From NCBI RefSeq assembly GCF_002234675.1, contig NC_019872.2, positions 12,955,950 to 13,019,949 on the forward strand: 64,000 bases of DNA. The letters run 5' to 3'. The notes beneath the pieces are model-generated. The model did no database searches. It was not told the origin of the DNA and saw only the letters and a list, made by a program, of their open reading frames with translations. The position numbers and the translations under genes are program-made. Shown here piece by piece: positions 37,946 to 64,000 of the stretch (the stretch's first letter is position 1; the number at the start of each line of letters is the position of its first letter). The stretch comes from Oryzias latipes (taxonomy: Eukaryota > Chordata > Actinopteri > Beloniformes > Adrianichthyidae).

Positions 37946-38211
37946 TAAAAAAACTATCAAACGGGTTAGCTAATAAAAGGGCGACATCCGGAGAGACTTC
38001 ACTTTACCTTCAAATTTAAAAGGCCCGACGTTAGCATGACGGGCTTTAGCCGTTTGTCTCGGTTAAGCTAACAAACATCACCATTTTTTTAAAGAAATGT
38101 AAAAAATAGATAGATTAAATGTCGTAAATGAATGTTCAGGACGTGGAAAAAGATCAAATATCAATAATGAAGATAAAAAAAATATGTAACAACGCCTGCT
38201 GACGAACTCAC

Positions 38212-38280
38212 CCGAACGGCAATTTTGCTCGGAAAGTCCCGAACATTCCTGTGTCGTCACTTCCGAAAATCACGCGCAAA
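38212..38280 (-). promoter_or_regulatory. birc2 distal promoter/first exon with NF-kappaB site
   Basis: On the minus strand GGGACTTTCC (38231-38240) is a perfect canonical NF-kappaB site. Eighteen bases further a good donor CGG|gtgagttcg ends a likely untranslated exon at 38212. An ETS-like CACTTCCG lies at about 38259-38266 on the plus strand. cIAP genes are well-known NF-kappaB targets. The transcription start is not determined, so the site could be just inside or just before the transcript. Confidence 0.6.
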
Positions 38281-38869
38281 AAAAAAAAAAAAAGTCTTTG
38301 AACTATGGTCTCTGATTTTAAACCCAGAGGCTCGGTTCTGATCGGTCCCCCACATGAGTTCCAAAGCCGTATAACGGATTGCGGAAAACTATTAATCTCG
38401 ACAGTAAATAAATGGCAACATTTTTAGAAAAAGAAAAAAAAGTTGGCTGTTTGCGTAGCTGTGAAGCTTCATATGCTTTTGTTTTGTTTTTTTTACCGGA
38501 AAGTCTATTTTAATACAAACGCAAGCTATGCCTAAAATGCAAACAATTATCTAAAACTTACTTACACATTGAAAGGAAACGTTTAAAGAGAATAATACGT
38601 CGCATTTGCTATCAGCAGCCATAGACAGGAAATCGCTAACAAATTTGTCGTAAAAAAAGACGACCAAAAAGATACGACATATATAAGCCAATATTATTTA
38701 ATAAAACAATGTAATATTTAATTTAGGTATGCATGTACTTACTCGAATTCTATGTTGAAGGCAGAACAGAAGCAAAAACTGACTTGAACCTGAGTTCCGT
38801 TGAGTTTATATAAGGATGGAAAACCCCTATGACTCAGAGGTGGGCTATCCCAAGCCTAGGATTTTCACT
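38281..38869. other. Region upstream of birc2
   Basis: AT-rich, with a poly-A run at 38279-38294. No gene was recognised. Confidence 0.4.
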
Positions 38870-39765
38870 AAACTCCTGTTGTTACTGATATAGAACCAGT
38901 ATGCAGAGCGTTTAAACAGAGGACTGAAGGATGTAGTGGATGAGTGTCACCAAGCATGCATTAAAGGAAGAAATATCCATAATCATATCAGGTTAGTTGT
39001 AGATTTTTTGGATTATTGTGACTTTGTTGACCCCGATACAGTCTGATATTATTTCTTGATTTTTATAAAGCATTTGACACATTGGAGCATTCCTTTTTTA
39101 ATCAAAACCCTGACATTTTTAGGATTTGGTGATAAATATTGTAATATTATTAAAATGTTCTATACTGATATTTATAGTTCCATTTTCTTAAATCCAGGAA
39201 TCACTCCCTGCTTTGTAATTAAAAGAGGTATCCGACAAGGTTGCCCCATCTCACCCAAACTGTTTATAGCTACTTTTTTTAGCCACTCAGACATTAAACA
39301 TTCTCATAAATCATAGTCATGAAATTCAAGGTATTTATATTTTTGAAAAGTAATACAAAATTAGTCCGTTTGCAGACGATACTGCTTTACTTCTAAAAAA
39401 CGATGCAAAGCATCAGGCTTGAAACGAAATATTTCCAAATGTGAAATTCTCCCCATTCACTCATGTCAGCACCAAACTATTGAAGCCATTAGGGTTGTTG
39501 ATGAACTGAAGTATCTGGGTGTATTATTGTCTAAAAACACAATAACAAGGGAAGAAGTCAACATTACAAACCGATTGCTTGATATAAAGAAAAGTTTAAA
39601 CCGCTGGTTGACAAGAGATTTAACTATTTTTGGGAGAAATCTGTTAACCAAAGCAGAAGGTGTCTCTAAGATTATTTAACCCTGCTATTCCTTATACATA
39701 TCCCCTGCAAACATTAAGAAAGTTAACTCGATTATTTTTCAATTCCTGTGGAAAAACAAAACACA

Positions 39766-39973
39766 GAACATTTTTAAATAAAATTAGTAGAAGCCTAATG
39801 GAAATGTCACTTGTGTTTTCATTAATTTAGAAAATGAACTGCTAGCCCCCGGCTTTGGTATAACTCACCCAACGTTTCATTGTAATTATGGAATATGAAC
39901 AAAATATTAAGAGTTTTTTTGTGTGATATATATTGAACTCAAACATGCACAATTTTTTATCATTTAAATTAAA
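39766..39973. repeat. Insertion in the LINE matching 37760-37945
   Basis: This 208-base segment interrupts the LINE. It is flanked by two near-identical stretches of LINE sequence of about 80 bases each (39684-39765 and 39976-40055, both starting CTATTCCTTATACA and ending AAAACAAAACACA). Confidence 0.75.
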
Positions 39974-40461
39974 TGCTATTCCTTATACACATCCCCTCCA
40001 AACATTAAGAAAGTTAACTGAATTATTTTTCAATTCCTGTGGAAAAACAAAACACATTATATCAAACGTCCCCAACTAGTTCTAGCTCTAGATTTTGAAG
40101 CTATGGTTGGTACATTCAGAATTAATTTTTTAAAAGCCCTTCTGATTGATAATAAATCCATGTGGTTTCATATTCCAAGATCAGTCTTTAAACATTGAGG
40201 AGGTAGAGACTTCCATTTGAAATGTGATTTTGAAGTCAACAAGATTCAGATCATTTTGTCCAACTTTCACAAACAAATTCTTCAGTTTTGGAAAATGATA
40301 TTCAATCACAATTTTACCCTTCATGGATCAACATTATGGAATAACAGAACAGTAATAGTTAGTAGAAAATCTTTATTCAAACAGGATTGGTTTGACAGGA
40401 ACATTCTTTTTGTTAAAGATTTAACTGACAGTGAAGGTAATTTATTGAATTTTCTTCGTTT

Positions 40462-40662
40462 ATCCCCTTGTGCTATCCTAGGCACTTTAACATTGGGAGT
40501 TGGGTCATCTAGACCCACTAGACAGAGCTCTGAACCTTTTTTCTTCAATGATTTGTGATCTTCACTGGTGTCCATGGACTACATGAAATCTTTCCAGCTT
40601 TGTCATGGTAGGGAGAACATGTCATTGTAAGGGTGGGGTCATCTAAGATAGCACAAGAGTTA
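40462..40662 (+). mobile_element. Short TTAA-flanked inverted-repeat element, copy D
   Basis: Ends CCCCTTGTGCTATC and GATAGCACAAGAGTTAA. It is inserted in the LINE after the sequence encoding NLLNFLRL. Confidence 0.8.
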
Positions 40663-41245
40663 AAAATAAATTCCGTCTCACCTGCAGCCTTAAAGAATTT
40701 TAAAAAGTATGTCGAGCTATTCCTGCTGCTCTGATTCATTTAATAAAGAACACTTTATTAACTCCTCGTAGAACAATTATCTCATTACCAAAACTACAGA
40801 CAAATGGATGTAACGTCTTAGATCTCAAACTAAATAACAATTTTTTGAACAACTGTATAAAAGAAAGAATTTATCATGTCCATAATCTAGCTTCTTTTAG
40901 ATCATTTTCTTATTCCAACAGCCAATCTCTGTTAGTTAAAGCACACTCAAAGTACATTAGACGGCCTGTTCTGCCGAAAATAAAAAAAGCTCATTTCAAA
41001 ATAATTAATAAATACTATCCTGTCTCTGATTATCTTCAAAGCAGGATTGTAATCTTTTCAGTGAGATCTAGATTTTGCATAAACAGAAGCACATCAGAAA
41101 TACCTAAAGGGGGAATGTTCAGTTTTAAATTAATCCAATTCCTTATGTGAGTCCAGAAATCCTTAGAGTAATTGCATGAAAAAAACAAAAGTTCCAGCGT
41201 TTCTTCATTTGAGTTACAAAAAGTGCAAGATTCCACATCAAATTG

Positions 41246-41455
41246 AACCCTTGTGCTATCTCAGATGACCCCACCCTTTCATTGACGTGTTCCCCCTACC
41301 ATGACAAAGGTGGATAAAGGTGGAAAGATTTCCTGTAATCCATGGACACCAGTGAAGATCACAAATCATTAAAGAAAAAAGGTTCACGCACTGTCTAGTG
41401 GGTCTAGATGACCCAACTCCCAATGGTAAGGTGCCTAGGATAGCATAAGAGTTAA
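41246..41455 (-). mobile_element. Short TTAA-flanked inverted-repeat element, copy E
   Basis: Reverse-oriented copy with ends ACCCTTGTGCTATC and GGATAGCATAAGAGTTAA. It lies next to the inverted LINE fragment and opposes copy D about 580 bases away. Confidence 0.8.
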
Positions 41456-42224
41456 TCACTTGTGATTTCAAACACTCTTCTTTTCCCTCACCTGTACTTT
41501 ATATCACTTCTTCAGTCTCTCTCACAGAGCAGACCCAAAATGACCAAAACCTGAGCAATATTCTGTGAGTTTTGGCAGTTGGTTTTTAGAATGCAAGCCA
41601 GGAAAATAGAAATTGAAAATATATTAAATAGGTTCCCAATGAACATTTGTATCCTTGTGTTTTAAGTAAATAAAGGGATTTATTAATTATTGATAGTTTT
41701 CTTCATAGATGAGGCTTCTGGTGGTGAAACATAAGCTGAAGCTCCCTCATGAGGACAGAGTGAGCTGTTGGAGTCTTAATGCCATCCAGTTTGAACTCAC
41801 TAAGAGTCTTGTGTTTCAAATGCTTTCTATTTTTAATTTATTTAACAACATTTTAGACATTTAGAATTTTCTCATTTTGTATTTTTGATTCTCACTTTTA
41901 ACATCTGGACATGGCCCTCAGTGGAAAGACACAAAAACAAGTATTGCTCAAGGTGTGCACTGGAACCTTTTTCTGATCCTACAATTACACAGTTGTGTAG
42001 TTCTTCATCAAGGTCAGAAGTGCACAAGTCTGTTAGGTTGTTTGATGGCACTTAAATGCTGCAGGAATTGTTCATCAGTGTTGGCCTGAGGGCACGTTCC
42101 AGCCAACTCTGTGGAGTTTTCCAGCACCTCCTTCACCTGAGCCTTTATCTTCAGAAAGTGCTGTTTTTCTGTGGAAACTTCTTGTTTGGTCTCAGTGTCT
42201 AAAAAAGGATTTCCTGCTGCACTA
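41456..42224. other. Intergenic stretch between LINE copies
   Basis: The first part (to about 41540) may belong to the inverted LINE end on the minus strand. Nothing else is recognised. Confidence 0.35.
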
Positions 42225-43190
42225 GAGGACTACAGGGATTGACCCCGCACATTATGAAGGTCATGGAAAGACTGGTTTTGGCATACCTTGTGTTCGTCAC
42301 AGGATCCATTGCAGTATGTGTATCAGCCTCATATTGGGAAAAACGATGCAATCATCCATCTGCTGCATAGGGCTTTACACCTGACTGGACATCCCAGAAC
42401 TTTTGTCCGCATTCATGTTCTTTGACTTCTCCAGCAGTGCCAGGCTGCTGAAAAACAAACAGGAAAGTGTGCAGGTGGATATTCCCCCTGTCTCTTGGTT
42501 AAATAACTTTCTGACAAGAAGAGCAGAGTTTGTGAGACTGCACAATCGTGAGTCTGACTATCTGATTAATAATGTCAGGGCCCCCAAGGGAACTGAGCCG
42601 TCCCCCCTCTTATCTACCAAAGTACTGCACTGAGTTATGTCCTCTCCATAAATTATCTGATGTCACGGCCATGGTTGGACGTTTGAAGGGAAGAACTGAG
42701 ACTGAGGGACGTGATCAACCGCTTTGTTACACGGTGAATGGAGAGCCAGCTGAAGTTAAACAGAACAAAGATGAAGGCTGTCTGAGGCTGGACACTCTTC
42801 CACAAGGCCACTGAACTGGTAAACTTGTGGCCCTGGAGGAGGTGGAGACTAGGGTTCTGCAAAATCTATCCCACCCGCTGCAAAAAATGCAGAGGAGTCT
42901 TAACCTTCAGCAATGGGATTCTTCAAGGAACTTTATAACAGAAAATCTTTCACAATAGTAGTAATAAATCAATTTATTTAATTCAACCCTTAATAGTAAA
43001 TAAATTAAAATTAATTAATTACTTTATAATTTGTTAACACGTATTGTGAATTTGTAACTATTATTTTTATAATACTTTTTGTTGATTATATATTTTTTTA
43101 TAAAAAATACTATTGTTGATGCTGTTGTTGAGCTATTGTAGCAATCCAGTTTTCCACATGGAGTAAATAAACTATTCTATTCTGGTCCGT
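42225..43190 (+). mobile_element. CR1/L2-type (Rex1-like) LINE fragment
   Basis: Plus-strand translation shows LTPHIMKVMERLVLAYL, then MFFDFSSSARLL, VSWLNNFLTRRAEFVRLHN and GTEPSPLL, corresponding to reverse transcriptase blocks of Rex1-like elements (normally LTPHIMKTLERLVL, MFFDFSSAFNTI, PQGTVLSP). The catalytic YADD box survives only as LSDVTAMVG, so it is dead. It ends near the AATAAACTATTC around 43170. Same group as the 3' end at 27495-28165, but opposite strand. Confidence 0.7.
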
Positions 43191-43502
43191 CTTATCTGAT
43201 AAAAAAAAGACTTTGAGCAACATTTTATTTCAAGACGCCAAGATGAGGAAACTTGTCTCCATACATCCTCATTGCTATACCATCTCCCACATCTGTCCTA
43301 AAGATGATGGACGCAGAGCGATGCAGAACTCTAACCCTTACCCACAATTATAGTGGATAACACAAAGGGACATGGCTGGTTTTCACATTTTTATAGTTTA
43401 AATACAAGCAAAACCAAAATCCCTTATTTCAGTTCCTGAATCATAAAATATCCCCCAGAAAATGGAAATGAATTGAACACATAATGAAACATTATATTTA
43501 AA

Positions 43503-45642
43503 AGTTTATTAAACAGGAACTCTTGAAAATGATTACAAAGGATTTTATATAAAACATGCATAAACAGATATAAAAAAAATCAAACCTGACTGCCACAAAA
43601 GTCTGTAAATAAGTCAATAAACATCATATGTAATTTATATAGCAAATGACATGCATGCTACGATAAATAATAATCTAGTTAGTGCTTTTCTTCACGAGCG
43701 GCACATTGACTGTAAGGGGAATACAAACTTTGTTTTTTTTGGGGGGGGGAGCTGTGACTTAAGGCTTTTATCTCTGCAGTACCTCAGCAAGATGAATTAT
43801 TTTTCAAATTAGGGCTGATTGGGAAAAAAACGTATGAATAATACATTATCTTTTTAAATTGTGGATAGTACAAGCATAAAATAGAAATAACCAAACAGAT
43901 AAAAAAAAATGATGATATATTTGTTGTATAGGAGGTAGTATAAAAGATGGATACTTATTGCTGATTATGTTTGGAACTGACATAAACTCCTTCCCCAAAT
44001 TGTGTTGCTTTTATAAAGTTAAAATACATTAAAAAAGTCTATTTTCTTCATGTTTAGTCACAGAGGATTATGTTTCCTGTAGAGTGCCATTAACAAATCT
44101 TTGTATAATTGACAAATTAAGGATGTTTTTTTGAATTGTTCCTGTATGTAGTGAACTGGAAAGTCCACAAAATGGTGTCCAATCTGCTCCTTATAAATTC
44201 AGAATTCAAAATGTAACTAAGACAAATACTTAAATGATGTTTTCTAGACTAGATTTTAAATACTGAATATTTGAGTCTCTCTGATTTGTTTAATCCTTGA
44301 ATGTCCTCCAGATGATAGGATTCCTCACCAAATTGACAGTTTTATGTTGCAAAAGGGCAAGACAAAGAGCAAACGCACACTTTATGAAGCCAATTTTAAC
44401 ATATCAATTAATGTTGGGGTAAAAAAGTGATATAAATACGATTTGTAAAAGTTTTATATCACTTCAAAAGTTAGAGTTTCCATGAGATGAAACTCAGGAC
44501 TTTAAATGGCAAAATATGGTAAAAAGAAGCTAAAATAAATGAACAAGGGAAATATTACAATCGAGTTTTGAAGTTGATGATAAGCAATGATAATGTTTCA
44601 AAGTTTATATTCAACGGTAGGCACAGTCAAACTGCATCAACAGGGTCAATATATTAGTAATTTCCTAAGACAGAAAGACTTTTGCATTATTTCTGAATGG
44701 CGGTGGGTCAGTTTGGGGGAAAAAAACTGCAAACAACAAGACCAAAGAAGTTTTTCTGGCAGTTTCTGAGGGGAAATCCTGTTTGTGTCGGTCTGCATGA
44801 CATCGATCATGAGTTCGTTGACTGAAGACATCCTTTGTATGAAGCAAAGATGACCCAAGACTCAGAAGTCATTGTCAGTTCTCTGGTATTTTTGAAGGTG
44901 CTTAATAAAAACTTTGATCTGTCGGCTCAGACTGAGACTTTCTGCTTCAAGAACACCTTAGCATAAAACATTTGCAAACTTTTATCACTGACAGATTGGG
45001 AGCAAAGATCAACTCCATTAGTGTTAAATTCTCTTCAAGCTTACCACCAGGGGGCCCCCTTTCACCCCTTTATGCCGTCTTTGCAGTATTAATAGTTTCT
45101 GAGCTTATACCTTGGCTGGATCTAATCAATTTCTAAAAATAAAAGTTACTGTGTGCAGATGGAGCAACGTGTCACCATTTGATCCTGTAGGCCAATATTT
45201 AGCTTTAAAAAAATTAATTTGCAGCATCATTGCTATCTACGAATTTTTGGTAACGAGTACAGAAACAACTTTCCTCAACTCTGTGGTAAAAAATAGTCTG
45301 TTACAAACCCTTCCTAACTGTTGGAAACAGTTATTAAAAATAGATGTGACATGCTCAACCAGAGGCAAAGCATCAATTAAGCTTAAAGGCAAAAAATAAT
45401 AATAAAAGAATCAAAAAGATGTTGATCAGCTTGGCATCACTGTGAAAGCAGACAAGAAAACAAGCTGCTTACCACCGTGTAAGACTGTCGCTTCACTCAT
45501 TCCTGTGAGTAGAGTTAGCATCCATCACGCAACTAAATTATGTTCTGTACCAATTTTGAATCCAAAAATACTTCAGAACTCGCAGTCATGTTACGGAGAC
45601 GTGATGGAAAGTCATGCCTGGCCTGGTGGCTGTGCCCTGTGC
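43503..45642 (-). other. Probable yap1b 3' UTR
   Basis: AT-rich sequence without coding exons follows the stop codon on the minus strand. A minus-strand AATAAA at about 43505-43510 would end a 2.1-kb 3' UTR. Its length is inference. Confidence 0.45.
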
Positions 45643-56200
<10,558 letters not shown>

Positions 56201-58986
56201 TTTAAAGCTGCCGCAGTTGCACTAACAGACAGATTTGTAAACCATCATTGCAAACATTTAAATAAAATAAATTAATATAAAAGTAAAAAACAAAAACAAA
56301 TCTGGATCTCCATAATTTCATCATTTTTGATAGTGCTCGATACTTCATTATTAAATAGTACAGTTTTATGCAGTCAGCATATTTTATTTTCCTTCACTTT
56401 TTAAACTTTTTTTCCCCTTTTATTTAGTTTGGTGAAGAATAAATAAAAAAGTTAATGAGATTCCTTGCTGAAGACATTTTGTCTGTGGGTCTACTTTTTT
56501 TTTTTTTTGGTGGGGGTGGTGGTGGTGGGGTTGGGAAAGGGGAAATTGGGAAGTTTTGCTGAGAAAACATCCGCCCCTGAAGAGGCCAAGCCAGCCGGAG
56601 CCTGTTTGTTCCACGCAAACGCGCCCTCTGCTGCCCTCTGGTGGAAGACATGCAGCACAGACGCTGCATCTCATGGAAAGCAGAAAGCGTTTTTCCAGTC
56701 TTCTCGTTGACATTGTGTCGTTCCAAAATTAATAACAGTAATAATCTGTACGTGTTGCACGCACTACAAAGTTTTAAAACTAAAAAAAAAAGCTGCATTA
56801 ATTGAGCCTTTAGGATCTCAGGTGAAGATACTTTTTGGCACTTTTGGAGTTTATACTGCCTAAAAGTGGAATGACTTCACTGAGGACAAAGGCTAGCTGG
56901 GCCGATGTTTATTTAGGGCTCAGTTTCCTTTGGAGTCCATCGCCCCTAGAGGAGGATTTCAGGATCACTCTCACGTTGTGACACACGTCGACACAAATGT
57001 GCATTCATTCCTATGGAAAAATAAACTGGAAATGCATTAATGTGAATTATTGTGAGTTTTGAGTGGGGTAATCCACATCCAAATGTTAAATTTTTCATGA
57101 TCTTCTACTCTTAAAATTTGTTCAAACTCATCTTAAATATTTTTCCAAAGGGCCAATAGAGATGAACTTTCCAACTTTTTCTAGTGTTGTTGTTATGTTT
57201 TTATGGTGAAAAACTAGGTGCATCTTGTTTTTATTAGTCTAAATACACCACTCTCAAAGACAGTTGAGTCAGATTCATGATTTTCTGCTGACATGCTTTA
57301 AGCTGCTATAGTTGAAATTTTGTTTAACTAATTTTTGCAACTTATTCCTCCTCTTTTCTCTTTTACATCTCTCCTATTTTCACAGAAAGGCTTCAGGTAA
57401 TTTTTTTGCTGTTTGCCCATGAAGTCAAGTTGTTCAATTGTCATGTAAAGCATTACATCTGGAGACACAGGATAATGATTCAGAGATGTATTTTTTTATT
57501 TGCTGTGATGGTCACAAACAGAAAAAGATGTTTGGGCTGCCTTGACAAAACTCCAGCAGTCAAAATTTCCCTATTTCTTTTTCCTGGGGTACCTCAGGGT
57601 CTAGTACTGGGCTCCCTTCTTCTTTTCTATACAGAGTACAGCCTTCATTCGACAATATTATCCTATTACTCACACCAGTACAAATCAGTACTTTAATGTA
57701 CTTAGACCTGTGCTTCACATGCAGTGAGTTAACTGTGATCATTAATTTTTTGTATGTCAAATCTTAAGAGATGCTGTCAAACAAAGTGCATTTGTAGTAC
57801 AGTGTCCCCCACTGTCATTTCAGTCCACCATGGTAAAAGTCACCAACCAAATGCCTCAATAAAAGCTTGCTTTCAGTGGTATGGGTGTGGACTTCCAACA
57901 AGTTCACTCCTGATTGGTGAAAACACTCTTTGGAGTTTTTGTACTTGGTATTGGTTTCTGTAAGTGTCCTGCACTTGCCAAGCTTTTATGTCCTTGTTTT
58001 TGCAACTTGCCTTTGAGGATGGTGACTGTGAAATCAAGGATAACAAAAAAATGTTCAGCTCCTTTAATCTTTAGCTTCACTGCATGTATCAGTTGTTAAA
58101 TCATGCATTAATCACTTTTTATCAGTACAAGTTTTTTCCCCCTGGTCACTGACAGGCATAGGCTGCTTTACAGGAGCATGTAATATTGCACAGATGCAGG
58201 GGGCCCTTAAGTTGCAGCACTAAGCTTTTCACATTCCTCCTGCTGACCATGGCTATAAACTCAGGTTGAGAGCAACAGCAAGTCTTTTCCTTGGCTTTCA
58301 CTGCAAAGTTCTCCAACAAAGCCACATGCTGGAGCTGTTTTTTTTTCTTGTGCTGCTTTTTGTTCTCTCTGCTCCTTAAATGTACAGTTAACTGCAGTAA
58401 TTGGCCTGACTATCTGGAAACCTGTTTCCAGACAAACGAACCAGGAGTTAAAGAGGGAAAAACCGAGCACAAGACATCAAGAGGCACCCTGCCATTGCTA
58501 TATCCCACCTTTAGCTGCAGCTCCCATGCAGAGACACAAGCAGAGATGAAATGTTCAATAAAACAGGAAGCACATGTTCTTTCCCACATCTGTTTTTCAT
58601 GCTGAGGCAGGATATGAACTGTAAAACACTAAGAGAAACCAGAGTGAGTAACCCTTTCTCTACAGCTCCCAAAATCTGCTCATTCAGTTTGAAACATTTT
58701 TAAATTTCATTGACAAACTATACCCCCCGTTTTTTTGTGTGAGTAGGTCACAGGAATTTACAGGAAAAGTGGGCGTGGTAGTTGTTGTTGCCCCCTCCCA
58801 CTTTTTCTTGTTAAGACAGTGAGGAAAAAATGATTTCTGACGACTTCGGGCCGGGCACAGCAGGCTTCACAGAAATGCCAGACAAGCAGGCTTGGTGGAA
58901 AAGTCAGCAGAAGAAATGCAGCAGAGTCAGCTGATGGACAAAGATCGACCATCAAGTTCCTGAAGAAAATAATCAGCCAAAGTGAG
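56201..58986. other. Intergenic region between divergent yap1b and angptl5
   Basis: A homopolymer-rich part (56490-56540), then mostly AT-rich sequence. Only a short LINE fragment at 57570-57680 is recognised. The part 58140-58640 has more balanced composition and might hold regulatory sequence, without a specific signal I would defend. Confidence 0.4.
57570..57680 (+). mobile_element. Short LINE reverse-transcriptase fragment
   Basis: FPGVPQGLVLGSLLLFYTEY matches the GVPQGSVLGPLLF block of L2-type reverse transcriptases. Little else of the element is left. Confidence 0.55.
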
Positions 58987-63070
<4,084 letters not shown>

Positions 63071-63449
63071 TAAAAATCATGGCACATCTTCAACTATGAG
63101 ACTCTTCTCTCTTACGACAAAGAATTTTTGAGATGTTAGGAACTTCAGGGTACAATATAGGAGAAAATTACTTGTTCAGACACATTGGCCACTTGCAGTC
63201 ATGCTATTCTTCATCCAGTCCTACTGGCAGGTATGGACTTATGGTGCTTTAAAAATGTAATTTTTCTTGGATTTTATTCCTGCTTTTTTGACATTTCCCA
63301 CAGTGAAAGGTTAAGTTGTATTTTCAAAGGCCCTACTTTGTTCTGCATTGTCTTGCATTTAGAGTTGTGTTTTGTCTCACTATTTAAGAACACATAAGGC
63401 TGTGGTTTCAACCTTGCCAACGAGGGCTGGAGTGCAGATTAACAGTGAG

Positions 63450-63690
63450 AGTAAAAAGTATTTGTTCCCTTGCTAATTTAGTTGGTTTGCCCCTTTAATA
63501 AAGACATGATCATTCTATACTTTTACTGGTAAGTGTATTCTAACATGGAGAGACAGAATATCAAAATGAAAATCCAGAAAATATCTTTAAATAATTTATA
63601 TTAATGTATTTGTATTTCACTGAGGGAAATGAGTATTTGATCCCTCTATACAAAAGCACTTAATACTTGGTGGCAAAGCCTTTGTTTGTC
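63450..63690. mobile_element. Tc1-type terminal remnant
   Basis: AGTATTTGATCCCTC and CTTAATACTTGGTGGCAAAG match the end region of a common fish Tc1 group. No transposase part is visible. Confidence 0.5.
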
Positions 63691-64000
63691 CGAGCAGACC
63701 CGCAAAGACATAAGCGACAGCTCAGAACAAGAAGATAGGTTTGATAGAATACCGGAGGATTTTGTAGCTACACTTTTTTCTTGTATCTCTAAAATAAATT
63801 TATTAATGTTAATACAAAACAAAAGGGCTCCAGTGCACTTTTTATTACGAGGCAAAAAGAGCAGGTGCTCAAGCACCGTTAGGGCCATGTGAGTTCACGT
63901 TCCTTTTGCAAGACTACCTTTGAGTTCTAGGTTTCCAGCCTCTAACTTTAAAGCTGGATTCTTAAGTCATTGAAATATGACTCAAACCAAAGCTTGTGAT
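63691..64000. other. Unassigned sequence at window end
   Basis: A short open frame (63686-63892, plus) is present without a start context or similarity that I recognise; it may be part of a transposon. It should lie in an angptl5 intron. Confidence 0.3.

Larger units (their letters stand above)
38870..41245 (+). mobile_element. Decayed L1/Tx1-type LINE with inverted end
   Basis: Plus-strand pieces follow the order of an L1-type ORF2. LDFYKAFDTLEHS-like sequence near 39050 is followed by FLGFGDKYCNIIKMFYTDIY and KRGIRQGCPISPKLFIA (reverse transcriptase), then KCEILPIH and VDELKYLGVLLSK, LLTKAEGVSKII, ILSNFHKQILQFWKMI with the WNN motif, and KAHFKIINKYYPVSDYLQSR near 41030. The next domain, the zinc-finger-like CTFCNSNEETLELLFFSC, lies on the minus strand at 41046-41245, so the last part is inverted. 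Many stops and shifts make it dead. It carries three later insertions: 39766-39973, 40462-40662 and 41246-41455. Confidence 0.8.

Noticed and set aside
58226-58236. TEAD-like CACATTCCT between yap1b and angptl5
   Set aside because: A single short motif in a large intergenic region is expected by chance.

Overview
The window is a piece of a ray-finned fish nuclear genome. Genes are split by short introns, the background is AT-rich, and there are abundant teleost-type Tc1, hAT, Harbinger, LINE and tRNA-SINE copies. A percomorph is most likely, probably Oryzias (medaka) or a close relative, because a divergent second YAP1 gene (yap1b) is present. The species call is inference.

Layout. (1) About 1337-7265, plus strand: the last two coding exons and a long 3' UTR of a gene entering from the left. 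Its C-terminus resembles my memory of BBX, but this is uncertain. (2) 8409-11841, plus: tiprl (TIP41-like PP2A-family regulator), complete in seven coding exons, with two introns that start with GC instead of GT. (3) 12894-13199, minus: a possible terminal exon of an unidentified gene facing ska2. (4) 15260-25743, plus: ska2, a kinetochore subunit, behind a paired-CCAAT promoter. Its very large first intron holds a decayed BEL/Pao element, a tRNA-SINE and the microRNA gene mir-301, matching the SKA2/mir-301a host relationship in mammals. (5) 27495-28165, minus: 3' end of a CR1/L2-type LINE. (6) 28568-30382, plus: rpl23a, with two box C/D snoRNAs in introns that fit SNORD4 and SNORD42. (7) 31382-35019, minus: birc2 (cIAP), complete with three BIR domains, UBA, CARD and RING. 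A canonical NF-kappaB site lies at its probable distal first exon near 38.2 kb; the intron between holds two Tc1 elements, one with a nested SINE. (8) 38.87-43.2 kb: a LINE graveyard (L1/Tx1 type and CR1/Rex1 type) with two small terminal-inverted-repeat elements. (9) 45643-55598, minus: a complete YAP1-family coactivator of 377 residues with TEAD-binding region, two WW domains, phosphodegron and PDZ-binding C-terminus; its 3' UTR probably reaches 43.5 kb. (10) 58987-63068 and beyond, plus: angptl5, cut by the window edge inside the fibrinogen-like domain.

The block birc2(-) yap1(-) angptl5(+) keeps the order and orientation of the human 11q22 block. The other genes are housekeeping or cell-cycle genes (phosphatase regulation, kinetochore, ribosome). 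No operon-like or mobile gene system is present. The most notable items are the diverged YAP paralogue, the intronic mir-301, the two GC-AG introns in tiprl, the 18S-guiding snoRNA pair, the kappaB site at birc2, and a shared family of short TTAA-flanked inverted-repeat elements. All exon borders were read by eye from splice consensus, frame and remembered family sequences; none was checked against transcripts.
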